DNA of 64,000 nt from positions 36,454-100,453 of the forward strand of contig JAIEMN010000016.1 of the NCBI GenBank assembly GCA_019752115.1. Reading direction: 5' to 3'. Shown piece by piece: positions 17,906 to 26,685 of this stretch. The notes below the pieces were generated by a model that ran no database searches, had not been told where the DNA came from, and worked only from the letters and a program-made list of their open reading frames with translations. How positions within the stretch are numbered: the stretch's first letter is position 1; every line of letters begins with the position of its first letter. Made by a program: the position numbers and the translations under genes. The DNA is from Gemmatimonadaceae bacterium (GTDB taxonomy: Bacteria > Gemmatimonadota > Gemmatimonadetes > Gemmatimonadales > Gemmatimonadaceae).

Positions 17906-20145
17906 TGAACGTGGTGTCCATGATGAACCCCCTGCCGCCCGAACGCGCGAGCGTCCGGGAGCAGAACGACACGCCGCGTGACCCGTCTATGGATGTGGCG
18001 CCGCGCAGCGCGCGCCGCGAGCCGGCGCGTGCCGCCGGCACCCGGGCCGCGCGGCCGAGCCGCGAGGCCCGCGACGTCCGCGATGCGAAGGCCACCGACG
18101 AGGCGACGTCCACGGACGACGCCGGCGAGAAGCGGCCGGTGACCAGGTCGGAGTTCTCGGCGCTGCTGGCGATGCTGGCCGGTGCCGGGGAGCAGGTGCG
18201 CAATGATCTCGTGAAGCAGCTGCCCGAAGAAGGCGCGTCGCTGGTCGATCATCTCCTCGAGGAAGCCTCGCAGCAGGGGGGCAACGCCGAGGCGCTGATG
18301 TCCGCCGCCGCGACGACGAACGCGACGGCCACGGCGAACGGCAACGCGAACGGCATCACCACCGCCCAGCGCTCCAAGGAAGCGGGCGAGGCGCTCCACT
18401 ACGGGCTCCTCAAGCTGCTCCCGAATACGGGCGCGGACGCCGGGGATGTCGCCAACTCCGCCGAGCCGCCCGCGTCGAAGGGCAACCTCGATGGCCTGGC
18501 CCGCGCCGCGTCGCGCGTGTCGGAGCAGGCGAGCGACCGGAGCCGCGCCCTCGAGGCGATCTCGCGGGTGGCGAGCCAGCGGGGCAGCTCGGTCGAGCAG
18601 CTGCTGGCCCTCGGCGATACGCGGGGCGCCGCGGCGCGGCAGTCGCTCGATGCCCTGCTCAACGCCGCCGGCACGCCGGCTGGCGCGCGCCTCGCGGCCC
18701 GTGAGCTCATGGCCGCCACGCGCCGCAGCGTCCTCGGTGGAGACGACGCCACGCTCGACGCGATGGCGTCCCTCGAAGCGCTCAAGGCCAAGGCGTCCAA
18801 GACGATGGGCGCCTCCGGCGATATCACCGTCGCCAGCAAGGACATGACCGGCATCGCGCCCGAGCTGCAGACCAAGGTGCAGCGCGTCATGGAGCGCATG
18901 AAGAATGAGTATGGCCACGACGTGACGATCGTGGAGACGACGCGCTCGCAGGCGCGCCAGGACTGGCTCTATGAGCAGGGGCGCACGCGCGAAGGCAACG
19001 TGGTCACCTGGACGCGCGACTCGGCGCACACCCGCGGCGACGCCGTGGACGTGATGATCGACGGCACCTACAACAATCCGGAAGGCTTCGCCCGTCTCCA
19101 GCGCATCGCGCGCGAGGAAGGGCTGCGCACGCTCGGCGCGCGCGATCCGGGGCATCTGGAGCTCACGCGGAACGGCGCCGATGCGACCGGGACGCTCCTG
19201 GCGAGCGCGCAGAAGCAGGCGCGGGATGCGGCGGCGGCCGATACGGCCAGCCAGCCGTCGGCCCGTGGCATGGCGCGCGTCGCGAGCGTCGCCGGCGTGG
19301 CCGGGGTAGCGCAGGTCGCGCAGAGCGCCCGCGATGCGCGTGGTACCGATACTTTCGCGAACAACGGCATCGGTAGCACGGTGAGCGCGTACGCAAGCGC
19401 CCAGTCGAACGGCCGTGGCCGGACCGAATCGGATGCGAACGACACCACCGGCAACAGCGCGCGCGAGAAGTCGCCGCGTGGGCTGGCGCTCGGGCGCACG
19501 GCGCGCGCCGAGTCGGGCTCGGAGTCGGCCGCGTTCAGCATGAACAGCATGGGCGTCGGTCAGCAGCGCGGCCGCGACGTCGCGGTGAATGCCCCGCAGC
19601 ACGTGACGGGCAGCGCGCAGGCAGATCGCGTCGCCGACATCCAGCAGATGCGCGCCGACGCGCCCACCGGGCCGCTCTCGCGCATGACGCTGAACGTGGA
19701 TGGCGCCGATGGCACCGCTGAGCGCATCACGGTGGACGTGCGCGGCTCGACCGTGACCGCGCACATCGCGACCGATGCCGATACGGCCGATCGGCTGCGC
19801 CTCCGCACGGCGGAGCTCCAGGATGCGCTGGGCCGTCACGGCCTCGATGGGGATACGGTGCGCATCAGCAGCACCAGCCGCACGCAGGATGGAACAGAAT
19901 CGGCGCGTGGCCTGACCGGTGAGCGCGATGCGCTCAAGATGGTGGCAACGGCGGCCTCGCAGCAGGACGGCGCCAGCGCGAATGGCCAGCAGGGTCGCGC
20001 GCCGCGCCAGTGGGACATGCAGGATGAGACGCGACGCGAGCAGGCGGCCCGCGCGCGCGACGAGCGTGAGCAGCGCTCGCGGCAGGATGCCCAGGACCAG
20101 CAGGAGCGCCAGCGCCGCCAGACCTTCTTCACCGGGAACGCGTGA
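17905..20145 (+). CDS. fliK: FliK-like hook-length control protein with an embedded M15 peptidase domain
   Basis: A 746-residue protein in the usual fliK position, directly before flgD and flgE. The N-terminal 315 residues are Ala-rich and helical. Residues 318-423 match M15 zinc peptidases (VanY/endolysin type): His375 and Asp382 in SAHTRGDAVDV, then Asp414 and His417 in DPGHLEL, which correspond to the three metal ligands and the general base. Residues 590-655 resemble the FliK C-terminal hook domain (MTLNVDGADGTAERITVDVR, then TADRLRLRTAELQDALGRHG). The tail is rich in Gln, Arg and Asp. FliK measures hook length and switches export specificity. M15 enzymes cut peptidoglycan peptide bridges. 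The combination in one protein is unusual. Confidence 0.78.
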   Translation: MNVVSMMNPLPPERASVREQNDTPRDPSMDVAPRSARREPARAAGTRAARPSREARDVRDAKATDEATSTDDAGEKRPVTRSEFSALLAMLAGAGEQVRNDLVKQLPEEGASLVDHLLEEASQQGGNAEALMSAAATTNATATANGNANGITTAQRSKEAGEALHYGLLKLLPNTGADAGDVANSAEPPASKGNLDGLARAASRVSEQASDRSRALEAISRVASQRGSSVEQLLALGDTRGAAARQSLDALLNAAGTPAGARLAARELMAATRRSVLGGDDATLDAMASLEALKAKASKTMGASGDITVASKDMTGIAPELQTKVQRVMERMKNEYGHDVTIVETTRSQARQDWLYEQGRTREGNVVTWTRDSAHTRGDAVDVMIDGTYNNPEGFARLQRIAREEGLRTLGARDPGHLELTRNGADATGTLLASAQKQARDAAAADTASQPSARGMARVASVAGVAGVAQVAQSARDARGTDTFANNGIGSTVSAYASAQSNGRGRTESDANDTTGNSAREKSPRGLALGRTARAESGSESAAFSMNSMGVGQQRGRDVAVNAPQHVTGSAQADRVADIQQMRADAPTGPLSRMTLNVDGADGTAERITVDVRGSTVTAHIATDADTADRLRLRTAELQDALGRHGLDGDTVRISSTSRTQDGTESARGLTGERDALKMVATAASQQDGASANGQQGRAPRQWDMQDETRREQAARARDEREQRSRQDAQDQQERQRRQTFFTGNA

Positions 20146-20972
20146 TGATTACCTCGCCCACGTCGCTGTTGCCGAAGTACACGGCCGCGACCACGTCCCC
20201 CACCACGCCCGCGTCGAATGGCACGACCCCGGCCTCGGGCACGGCGGCGGAGCCGCCGAAGGGCCCGCTGCAGCCGTCGACGTCGGTCAGCAAGACCAAG
20301 AACACCATGTCCATGGGGAAGGACCAGTTCGTGAAGCTCCTGGTCGCGGAGCTCAAGAACCAGGATCCGCTCAACCCGATGGACGGCAAGGAGACGGCTG
20401 CCCAGATGGCGCAGTTCTCCACCGTCGAACAGCTGATGACGCTGAATGAGACGATGTCGAAGCAGTCGTCGGACTCCGCCGACGTGCTCAAGGCCATCCA
20501 GGATCTCAGCAAGACCGCGAGCGATCAGAATGATGCGCTCACGATGATGATCCAGGGTCAGATGGCCGTGAACATGGTCGGCAAGACCGGCGTGGTCGAT
20601 GGCAATTCGCTCTTCGTCGACCGTGACGGAAACGGCACCTTGCTCGTTGATGCAGGCACGCGCAAGGGCGAAGCCCGCGTCACGATCAAGGATGCCGATG
20701 GCAAGGAAGTTGGCACCTTCGGGATCGGCAAGCTGACAGGAGGTCAGCAGGCGATCGATCTCTCGAAGGCGATCGGCCCGGACGCGAAGCTCGCGCCCGG
20801 CAAGTACAGCTACACGGTGCAAGTCGCAACGGATGGCGGCTCGTGGCAGGCAGTCAAGACGTACACGACTGGACGGATTACCGGTCTGAAGTACGAAAAC
20901 GGCAACCCCATCCTGACCATCGGCGACAGCCTGTCGGTTCCGATGTCCCAGCTCACCCAAGTGCGCAGCTGA
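20145..20972 (+). CDS. flgD: FlgD, hook cap / scaffolding protein
   Basis: A 275-residue protein with the FlgD signature MGKDQFVKLLVAELKNQDP and then MAQFSTVEQLM near residues 50-100. C-terminal FLIN-like and Ig-like parts follow (GKYSYTVQVATDGGSWQAV). The ATG at 20145 shares a base with the fliK stop; a GTG one codon earlier is the alternative. FlgD caps the growing hook and is exported with FlgE. Confidence 0.94.
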   Translation: MITSPTSLLPKYTAATTSPTTPASNGTTPASGTAAEPPKGPLQPSTSVSKTKNTMSMGKDQFVKLLVAELKNQDPLNPMDGKETAAQMAQFSTVEQLMTLNETMSKQSSDSADVLKAIQDLSKTASDQNDALTMMIQGQMAVNMVGKTGVVDGNSLFVDRDGNGTLLVDAGTRKGEARVTIKDADGKEVGTFGIGKLTGGQQAIDLSKAIGPDAKLAPGKYSYTVQVATDGGSWQAVKTYTTGRITGLKYENGNPILTIGDSLSVPMSQLTQVRS

Positions 20973-20999
20973 GCGCGACCCCACCGAGGACACAGACTT

Positions 21000-22520
21000 A
21001 TGCTTCGTTCCCTTTATGCCGGCGTTTCCGGCCTGCGCAACAACCAGGTGCGCATGGACGTGATCGGTAACAACATCGCCAACGTCAACACCGTCTCCTT
21101 CAAGGCCGGTCGCGTGACCTTCAAGGAAGGCTTCGCGCAGCTCCTGCAGGGCGCGAGCCGTCCGCCTGGCGATCAGGGTGGTATCAACCCGATCCAGATC
21201 GGTCTCGGCATGCAGATCGGCTCGATCGACCAGATCTTCAATCAGGGTAATCTCGAGACGACGGGTCTCAACACCGACGTCGCGATCCAGGGTGACTCGT
21301 TCTTCGTCGTTCGCAAGGGCAACCAGAGCTACTACACCCGCGCCGGCAACTTCCAGGTCGACGCGTTGGGCCAGATGGTGACGCCGGCCAACGGCTTCAT
21401 CGTGCAGGGCCGCATGTACGACAACGGCGTCCTGCAGGATGGCATCCAGGACATCAAGCTGCCGTTCGGTCAGAAGGTGTCGGCCAAGCCGACGAGCCAG
21501 ATGACGCTGGCCGGCAACCTCAATGCCTCGGCGCCGATCTTCCAGGGCAGCTTCGCCAACGCCGCCGATCGCGAGAACCCGATCAACGAAAAGGCGTGGA
21601 CGGAAACGCAGCTGGCGGTCTACGACTCGCAGGGCACGAAGACCGATGTGAAGATCCAGATGTGGAAGACGGGCCCGAACACGTGGGATTGGAAGCTCGA
21701 TCCCATCGCCTCGTCGCAGACGTTCACCGCGCAGACGGACGCGAACACGCCGCCCAGTGACATCACGCTGCCGGTGCCGCCGACCGGGTACGAGATCCTG
21801 CCGGCCAACGTGAAGGTGTACAGCACCACGGGCGTGGAGTACGCCTCGCCGGCGGACTTCAGCTTCTCCGCCGGCCCGCCGCCGGCCGTGCAGTTCACGA
21901 ATAACATGCCGGCGAACTCACAGATCAAGATCGGCTACTTCATGAGCCCGACCACGGCCACGCCGAGCGAGAACAGTGGCACGTTCACCTTCGACAACGC
22001 CGGTATCCTCAACACGAACATCTCGGCGGCGATCAACTTCGCGGTGCCGGGCGCCAACCCGGTCAAGATCGACCTGAAGCTCAACGGCGGCGTGAACGGT
22101 CTCACGCAGTTCGCGTCGACGTCGTCCACCGCGGTGCTCCGCGACCAGGATGGCTACACGGCCGGCACGCTCCAGAACTTCTCGATCGACCGCTTCGGTC
22201 TCATCACCGGCTTCTTCACGAACGGCACGACGTCGCCGCTCGCCCGCATCGTCCTGGCCGACTTCAACAACCCGTCCGGCCTCCAGCGCATCGGCGACAA
22301 CATGCTCCAGGAGTCCGCGAACTCCGGCAGCGCCGTCCTCGGCTTCGCCCTCGAAGGCTCCCAGTCGCAGCTCACCAGCGGCGCCCTCGAAATGTCGAAC
22401 GTCGACCTGGCGCAGGAATTCACCAACCTGATCGTCGCCCAGCGCGGCTTCCAGGCCAATTCGAAGGTGGTCTCGACCTCCGACGAAATGCTCCAGGAGC
22501 TCATGACGGTGAAGCGGTAA
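21000..22520 (+). CDS. flgE: FlgE, hook protein
   Basis: A 506-residue protein with the rod/hook N-terminal motif MLRSLYAGVSGLRNNQVRMD and NNIANVNTVSFKAGR, the central FlgE D2-type regions, and the C-terminal helix VDLAQEFTNLIVAQRGFQAN ending LMTVKR. It is longer than E. coli FlgE (402), with the additional sequence in the surface domains. Last gene before a strong terminator. The start is preceded by a GAGGACA element. Confidence 0.96.
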   Translation: MLRSLYAGVSGLRNNQVRMDVIGNNIANVNTVSFKAGRVTFKEGFAQLLQGASRPPGDQGGINPIQIGLGMQIGSIDQIFNQGNLETTGLNTDVAIQGDSFFVVRKGNQSYYTRAGNFQVDALGQMVTPANGFIVQGRMYDNGVLQDGIQDIKLPFGQKVSAKPTSQMTLAGNLNASAPIFQGSFANAADRENPINEKAWTETQLAVYDSQGTKTDVKIQMWKTGPNTWDWKLDPIASSQTFTAQTDANTPPSDITLPVPPTGYEILPANVKVYSTTGVEYASPADFSFSAGPPPAVQFTNNMPANSQIKIGYFMSPTTATPSENSGTFTFDNAGILNTNISAAINFAVPGANPVKIDLKLNGGVNGLTQFASTSSTAVLRDQDGYTAGTLQNFSIDRFGLITGFFTNGTTSPLARIVLADFNNPSGLQRIGDNMLQESANSGSAVLGFALEGSQSQLTSGALEMSNVDLAQEFTNLIVAQRGFQANSKVVSTSDEMLQELMTVKR

Positions 22521-22544
22521 TCGCTGACTAGCTCGGCAAAACCT

Positions 22545-22574
22545 GCCGCCCCCCACCCCGGGGGGCGGCTTTTT
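22545..22574 (+). terminator. Rho-independent terminator after flgE
   Basis: A perfect 10-bp GC stem (GCCGCCCCCC with GGGGGGCGGC), a short ACCCC loop and a TTTTT tail, 24 bp after the flgE stop. It closes the flgB-flgE operon. Confidence 0.92.
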
Positions 22575-22654
22575 GCCGCCCGTAACCGAACCCAGAACCC
22601 ACGACCAAGAACCCGACACCGTCAACTGATCAGCTTTAAGACGTTGCAGGCAAA

Positions 22655-22662
22655 TGACTTAG
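22655..22662 (+). promoter_or_regulatory. Conserved upstream box (TGACTTAG) of fliL sigma-54 promoter
   Basis: AAATGACTTAGG, with CTTA beginning 33 bp upstream of the -24 GG, is the same core and spacing as before flgB. An AACTGATC word, also shared with the flgB region, lies about 30 bp further upstream. Confidence 0.5.
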
Positions 22663-22689
22663 GAAAATCGTCGGGTTGTTGGTCGCGAA

Positions 22690-22706
22690 TGGCACGGCTG
22701 ATGCTT
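22690..22706 (+). promoter_or_regulatory. Sigma-54 promoter of fliL-fliM-fliN-fliO/P
   Basis: TGGCACGGCTGATGCTT has GG at 22691-22692 and GC at 22703-22704 with ten bases between; the -24 half TGGCACG is a perfect consensus. The predicted start is near 22716, about 30 nt before fliL. Confidence 0.88.
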
Positions 22707-22746
22707 TTGTCGGTCTCGTCCATTATCCCCTCGACCGACCTGTCAT

Positions 22747-23334
22747 ATGGCCAAGGAAGAAGCCAAACCCGCCGAGCAGCCCGCAGAAGGGGCAGCCCCG
22801 GCCAAACCCAAGCTCCCCATCCTCATCGGCATGGTGGCCGTTGGCCTCGCCGTGGGCGGGGGCACCGGCGCGGCCCTTCTGGGTCCCATGGTCGCCAAGA
22901 AGATGGGGAAGGTCCCGCCCGCCGCTGAGGCGTCGAAGGGCGGTGAAGGCGAGAAGGCGGCGGCCGGCGAGCATGCCGCTCCCGCGGAAGGCGAAAAGCC
23001 GGCCGAAGGGGGCAAGGAAGGCGCGGGAGCCGAAGCACCGGTTCTCATGCTCGACAACCTCGTGCTCAATCCCGCCAACAGCGGGGGCAGTCGCTTCCTC
23101 CTCCTGACGGTCGCGCTCGAAGTGAGCAGCGCCACCACCATGGAAGACTTCAAGAAGCGCGACGCCGAGTTGCGCGACATCATCCTGACCGCGCTGGGCA
23201 CGAAGACGGTGGAGCAGCTCACCGACATCACCATGCGCGAGAAGTTCAAGTCCGAAATTTCCGCGGCCGTGGAATCCCGCTTCGGCAAGAAGACGGTGAA
23301 GCGGCTGTATTTCCCCCAGTTCGTCGTCCAGTAA
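22747..23334 (+). CDS. fliL: FliL, stator-associated basal body protein
   Basis: A 195-residue single-pass membrane protein. A cytoplasmic N-terminus is followed by a membrane segment at about residues 24-45 (ILIGMVAVGLAVGGGTG), an Ala/Glu/Gly-rich linker to about residue 95, and the FliL domain (MLDNLVLNPANSGGSRFLLL, then IILTALGTKTVEQLTDI). FliL rings surround the stator and support torque. The linker is longer than in E. coli FliL (154 residues). Confidence 0.92.
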   Translation: MAKEEAKPAEQPAEGAAPAKPKLPILIGMVAVGLAVGGGTGAALLGPMVAKKMGKVPPAAEASKGGEGEKAAAGEHAAPAEGEKPAEGGKEGAGAEAPVLMLDNLVLNPANSGGSRFLLLTVALEVSSATTMEDFKKRDAELRDIILTALGTKTVEQLTDITMREKFKSEISAAVESRFGKKTVKRLYFPQFVVQ

Positions 23335-23340
23335 CTCACG

Positions 23341-24339
23341 ATGAGCTCGGAAACGCTTAGCCAGACCGATATCGATCGCCTGCTTGGCGGCGGCCCGCGT
23401 GGCGGGTCGGCGGCCAACCGGCCGGCGGTCGATGTGCAGGTCTACGACTTCCGTCGCCCGCATCGCGTCTCCAAGGAGCGCCTGCGCACGCTGGAAGCCA
23501 TGTACGAGCGCATGGTCAAGGCGCTTGAGGCGTGGCTCATCTCGCGCGTCCGCGGGCAGATCGAAGTGCGGCTGCAAAGTGTCGAGCAGTTCTCGTTCGG
23601 CGAGTTCACGCTCTCGCTGCCGATGCCCTGCTCTTCCTTCATCTTCGACATTCAGGGCACGGGGCAGAAGGGCGTCATCGACGTCGGCCCCGAACTCAGC
23701 ACCTACATCGTCGATCGCTTCTTCGGTGGCGAAGGATCGGGGAGCCCGCTCACCCGCGCCCTCACGCCGATCGAGCGCATGGCGGTCCGCAACGTGGCCG
23801 ACAAGGTGACGTCGCTGCTCCAGGAGATCTGGCAGGACCACGTCCCGATGGAGCTCAACATCACGGGCTTCGAGTCGTCGCCGGAAATTCTGCAGGTGGT
23901 GAACCGCGAAGATCCGGTGCTCGTCGCCAACGTCGAGTTCAGCACCGGCAACGTGAGCAGCCTTCTGCTCATCTGCCTGCCCTTCTCGGTGCTCGACAAG
24001 TTCTTCACGTCGAGTGGCCAGCAGCGCCTGGCGCTTCTCGCCACCAACGAACAGGAACGCGAGATCACGCGGCAGCGCAGCGAAGCCGCGTTGCGCGCGA
24101 CCAAGGTGCCCCTCGTGGCGCGCCTCCCCGACTTTCAGCTCTCGATGCGCGAACTCTCGCAGGTCACCGAGGGCACCATCATTCCCACGGGGATCCCCCG
24201 TGATGCGCGCGTGATCGTGCGCGCGGGCACGCAGGAACGCTTCATCGGTCACGCAGGACGCGTGAACGGCAACCTTGCGGTGCGCATCGCCGATGCGGTG
24301 CACGCCGCCGCTCCCTCCGACTCCCGGACCACTTCATGA
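23341..24339 (+). CDS. fliM: FliM, C-ring switch protein
   Basis: A 332-residue protein. The N-terminal CheY-binding peptide is LSQTDIDRLLGGG (residues 6-18). A CheC-like middle domain follows, with GVIDVGPELSTYIVDRFFGGEG, and a C-terminal SpoA domain ends near ERFIGHAGRVNGNLAVRI. It lies 6 bp after fliL and overlaps fliN by 4 bp. The intact N-terminal peptide indicates a CheY-P responsive switch. Confidence 0.95.
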   Translation: MSSETLSQTDIDRLLGGGPRGGSAANRPAVDVQVYDFRRPHRVSKERLRTLEAMYERMVKALEAWLISRVRGQIEVRLQSVEQFSFGEFTLSLPMPCSSFIFDIQGTGQKGVIDVGPELSTYIVDRFFGGEGSGSPLTRALTPIERMAVRNVADKVTSLLQEIWQDHVPMELNITGFESSPEILQVVNREDPVLVANVEFSTGNVSSLLLICLPFSVLDKFFTSSGQQRLALLATNEQEREITRQRSEAALRATKVPLVARLPDFQLSMRELSQVTEGTIIPTGIPRDARVIVRAGTQERFIGHAGRVNGNLAVRIADAVHAAAPSDSRTTS

Positions 24340-24761
24340 ATCCCGCCGAGATTGATGCCCTGGTGGCAAGTGCCCAGGCGGCCAAGGCGGCCGGTCAGCC
24401 GCTTTCCTCGCTGATGGACGAACAGGCCGCCGCGGCCCCTGCCGCGCGCGCGCCGCAGCTCACCGACTTCGAGCAGACGATGCTCGGCACGACCGAAGTG
24501 CCGATCGGCATGCTCCTCGATCTGACGCTGCCGGTGTCGATCGAACTGGGCCGCACCAGCATGACCGTGCAGGAGATCCTGCGCCTCGGTCGTGGCTCGG
24601 TGATCCAGCTCGACCGCCTCGCCGGTGAGCCGATCGACATCTACGTCGGCGACCGTCGCTTTGCCGAAGGCGAAGTGGTGGTGCTCGGCGAGCATTTCGG
24701 GGTGCGTATCACGCGCGTGCTGGCCAATCCGGCCGCCGCGGCGAACGCGAACGCCGCCTGA
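24336..24761 (+). CDS. fliN: FliN, C-ring switch protein
   Basis: A 141-residue protein with an Ala-rich N-terminal half and a C-terminal SpoA domain at residues 55-135 (LLDLTLPVSIELGRTSMTVQ, then LGRGSVIQLDRLAGEPIDIY). It forms the base of the C ring and docks FliH. The start overlaps the fliM stop. Confidence 0.94.
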   Translation: MNPAEIDALVASAQAAKAAGQPLSSLMDEQAAAAPAARAPQLTDFEQTMLGTTEVPIGMLLDLTLPVSIELGRTSMTVQEILRLGRGSVIQLDRLAGEPIDIYVGDRRFAEGEVVVLGEHFGVRITRVLANPAAAANANAA

Positions 24762-24781
24762 TCCCACATCGGTAGCTCTGC

Positions 24782-26500
24782 ATGTTCATCGCCGGTCTCA
24801 GCGTCGTCGCTTCACTCGCCTTCGTGCTTGGCTTGGGTGCCCTGTGTGTCTGGGCGCTCAAGAAGTGGGGCACGGGTGCCATGAAGGGAAAGCAGCGCGT
24901 GGCCGTCGAAGTCGTGCAGCGGGTCACGCTCGGCCCCAAGACCGGCCTGGCCGTCGTGCGGGTGGGCGAAAAGGTGATGGCCCTCAGTGTCGGTGAAGGC
25001 GGCGTGCGGGCGCTCTTCGAACTCGACGAAGCGGACCGGCAGCACGTGCTGGCGACCAGCCCCGTGGCGCTGTCCCATGTATCGAGCGCCGAAGCCACCA
25101 AGGCGATCGCCCTGCTGACGCCGCCCGCCGTCCCGCAGGACGCCGTCACCGCCCTCGGCACCAAGATCGGCACGGCCATCGGCACGAAGTTCGGCGGTCT
25201 CCTCAATCAGGCACTGCGCACCCCCGAAACCCCGCAGTCCCAGCTTCCGCAGTCCCAGCTTCCGCAGTACGGGCTTCCGCAGTCCCCGCTTCCGCCGGTC
25301 CACGCCGAAGTCCCCGCCTTCCTGACCCGCCCCCAGGACAGCAAAGACGACCGCGCCTTCCACAACCTCCTGAACATCTCTCTGAGCGGCGCGACCCGCA
25401 TCGCGAGTGTCCTCGCCCTGCTCGCCGTCGCGAGCGCTGGCACGCTGCACGCCCAGGCCGCGGACACCACCAAGAAGGTCGATCCCACCGCCGCGATGGC
25501 CGCCGACATCACCAAGTCGGTGCTGCAGAGTGCGGCGCAGATCGTGATCCCCAAGACCGCGGACGCGCCGCCGGTCGTGGCGCCGAAGGGCGTCGCGGCG
25601 CCCCTGCGCGCACCGATCAAGGCACCGGCGCTGCCGCTGCCGGCCACACAGAAGGCCACCCTCGCGCCCAAGCCGGGCAACGGCGCCGCACTCACGCCGC
25701 AAGCCGCGGCGACGACGCGACCGACCAACGAGATGCAGCTCACGCCGGCGCGTGAGCCGAACAACACGGCTCAGGGCGCCCAGCCGGCGCCCATCGCCGC
25801 CGATGATGCCATCATGCGCATGATGCCGCAGATGGACGTGAAGCTTGGCGGCGACGGCAAGACTGAAGGGCTGCGCCTGAACGGCACCGTGGGCATCGTG
25901 GTGATGATGGGGCTCCTGACGCTCCTCCCCACGCTGCTGCTGATGATGACCGGGTTTACCCGCATCCTCATCGTGCTGCAGCTCCTCAAGCAGGCCATGG
26001 GCACGCAGAGCGCGCCGCCGGCGCAGTTGCTGGCCGGCATGGCGTTGCTCCTCACCGCCTTCGTGATGGGCCCCACGCTCAGCGAAGTAAATCAGAAGGC
26101 CGTGACGCCGTGGCTCGACGGCAAGATGACCCAGGTGGACATGCTCAAGACCGGCGTGCAGCCGTTCCGCACGTTCATGCTCAAGCAGACCCGCGAGAGC
26201 GACCTCAAGACGTTCGTCGAAATGAGCCGCCTGCCGCGCCCCGCCACCGTGGACGATGTACCGCTGCACGTGCTCATGAGCGCGTTCGTCGCCAGTGAGC
26301 TCCGCACCGCCTTCCAGATCGGTTTTGCGATCTACCTGCCGTTCATCATTATCGATGCGGTGGTGGCCAGCGTCTTGATGAGTATGGGCATGATCATGTT
26401 GCCACCCGCCATGATCTCCTTGCCCTTCAAACTATTGCTCTTCGTCCTCGTGGACGGATGGAGCCTCACCATTTCGTCCCTGGTGCAGAGCTTCAAGTAG
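24782..26500 (+). CDS. fliO-fliP: FliO-FliP fusion, core of the flagellar export gate
   Basis: A single 572-residue frame. Residues 1-100 are FliO-like: a membrane segment at 3-27, then a compact cytoplasmic part (RVAVEVVQRVTLGPKTGLAV). Residues 150-170 contain four copies of a five-residue repeat. Residues 203-226 look like a cleavable signal peptide (RIASVLALLAVASAG, then HAQA), as FliP normally has at its N-terminus. After a Pro/Ala-rich linker, residues 368-572 are FliP (MMTGFTRILIVLQLLKQAMG, then LPPAMISLPFKLLLFVLVDG). I found no in-frame ATG, GTG or TTG between the repeat and the signal-like segment, so separate initiation of FliP is unlikely there. FliO helps FliP assemble, so the fusion is functionally sensible. 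Confidence 0.88.
   Translation: MFIAGLSVVASLAFVLGLGALCVWALKKWGTGAMKGKQRVAVEVVQRVTLGPKTGLAVVRVGEKVMALSVGEGGVRALFELDEADRQHVLATSPVALSHVSSAEATKAIALLTPPAVPQDAVTALGTKIGTAIGTKFGGLLNQALRTPETPQSQLPQSQLPQYGLPQSPLPPVHAEVPAFLTRPQDSKDDRAFHNLLNISLSGATRIASVLALLAVASAGTLHAQAADTTKKVDPTAAMAADITKSVLQSAAQIVIPKTADAPPVVAPKGVAAPLRAPIKAPALPLPATQKATLAPKPGNGAALTPQAAATTRPTNEMQLTPAREPNNTAQGAQPAPIAADDAIMRMMPQMDVKLGGDGKTEGLRLNGTVGIVVMMGLLTLLPTLLLMMTGFTRILIVLQLLKQAMGTQSAPPAQLLAGMALLLTAFVMGPTLSEVNQKAVTPWLDGKMTQVDMLKTGVQPFRTFMLKQTRESDLKTFVEMSRLPRPATVDDVPLHVLMSAFVASELRTAFQIGFAIYLPFIIIDAVVASVLMSMGMIMLPPAMISLPFKLLLFVLVDGWSLTISSLVQSFK
25232..25291 (+). repeat. Four 15-bp tandem repeats in the fliO-fliP linker
   Basis: Four direct units of the type CCGCAGTCCCAGCTT encode Pro-Gln-Ser-Gln-Leu-like pentapeptides between the FliO and FliP parts. 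Unit length is a multiple of three, so copy-number change would alter linker length without a frameshift. Confidence 0.9.
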
Positions 26501-26595
26501 CGCGCAGGTCGGCGAGACCCTGACAATCGTGTCGGGGACCCATGTATTCCGATCTGGTTGTAGGAATTATTTGTCGGTCATCTTTGTCCAAATGC

Positions 26596-26622
26596 TAAAG
26601 CTCACCATGCTTGTGTCGAAAT
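26596..26622 (+). promoter_or_regulatory. Sigma-28 (FliA) type promoter for the che operon
   Basis: TAAAGCTC, an 11-bp spacer, then GTCGAAAT. The -35 has six of eight and the -10 five of eight bases of the FliA consensus, at the exact spacing. It is in the 185-bp gap before cheA and gives a leader of about 55 nt. Confidence 0.6.
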
Positions 26623-26685
26623 AGTAGACATCGAGGGGCGACGTAGCTCCCCACCGAACGCACTACGCATCGGAGTGGGCGCACT

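Noticed and set aside
17767..19839. 690-residue open frame on the minus strand opposite fliK
   Set aside because: Arg/Ala/His-rich product with no domain, exactly antisense to a well-supported gene; high-GC codon bias opens such frames.
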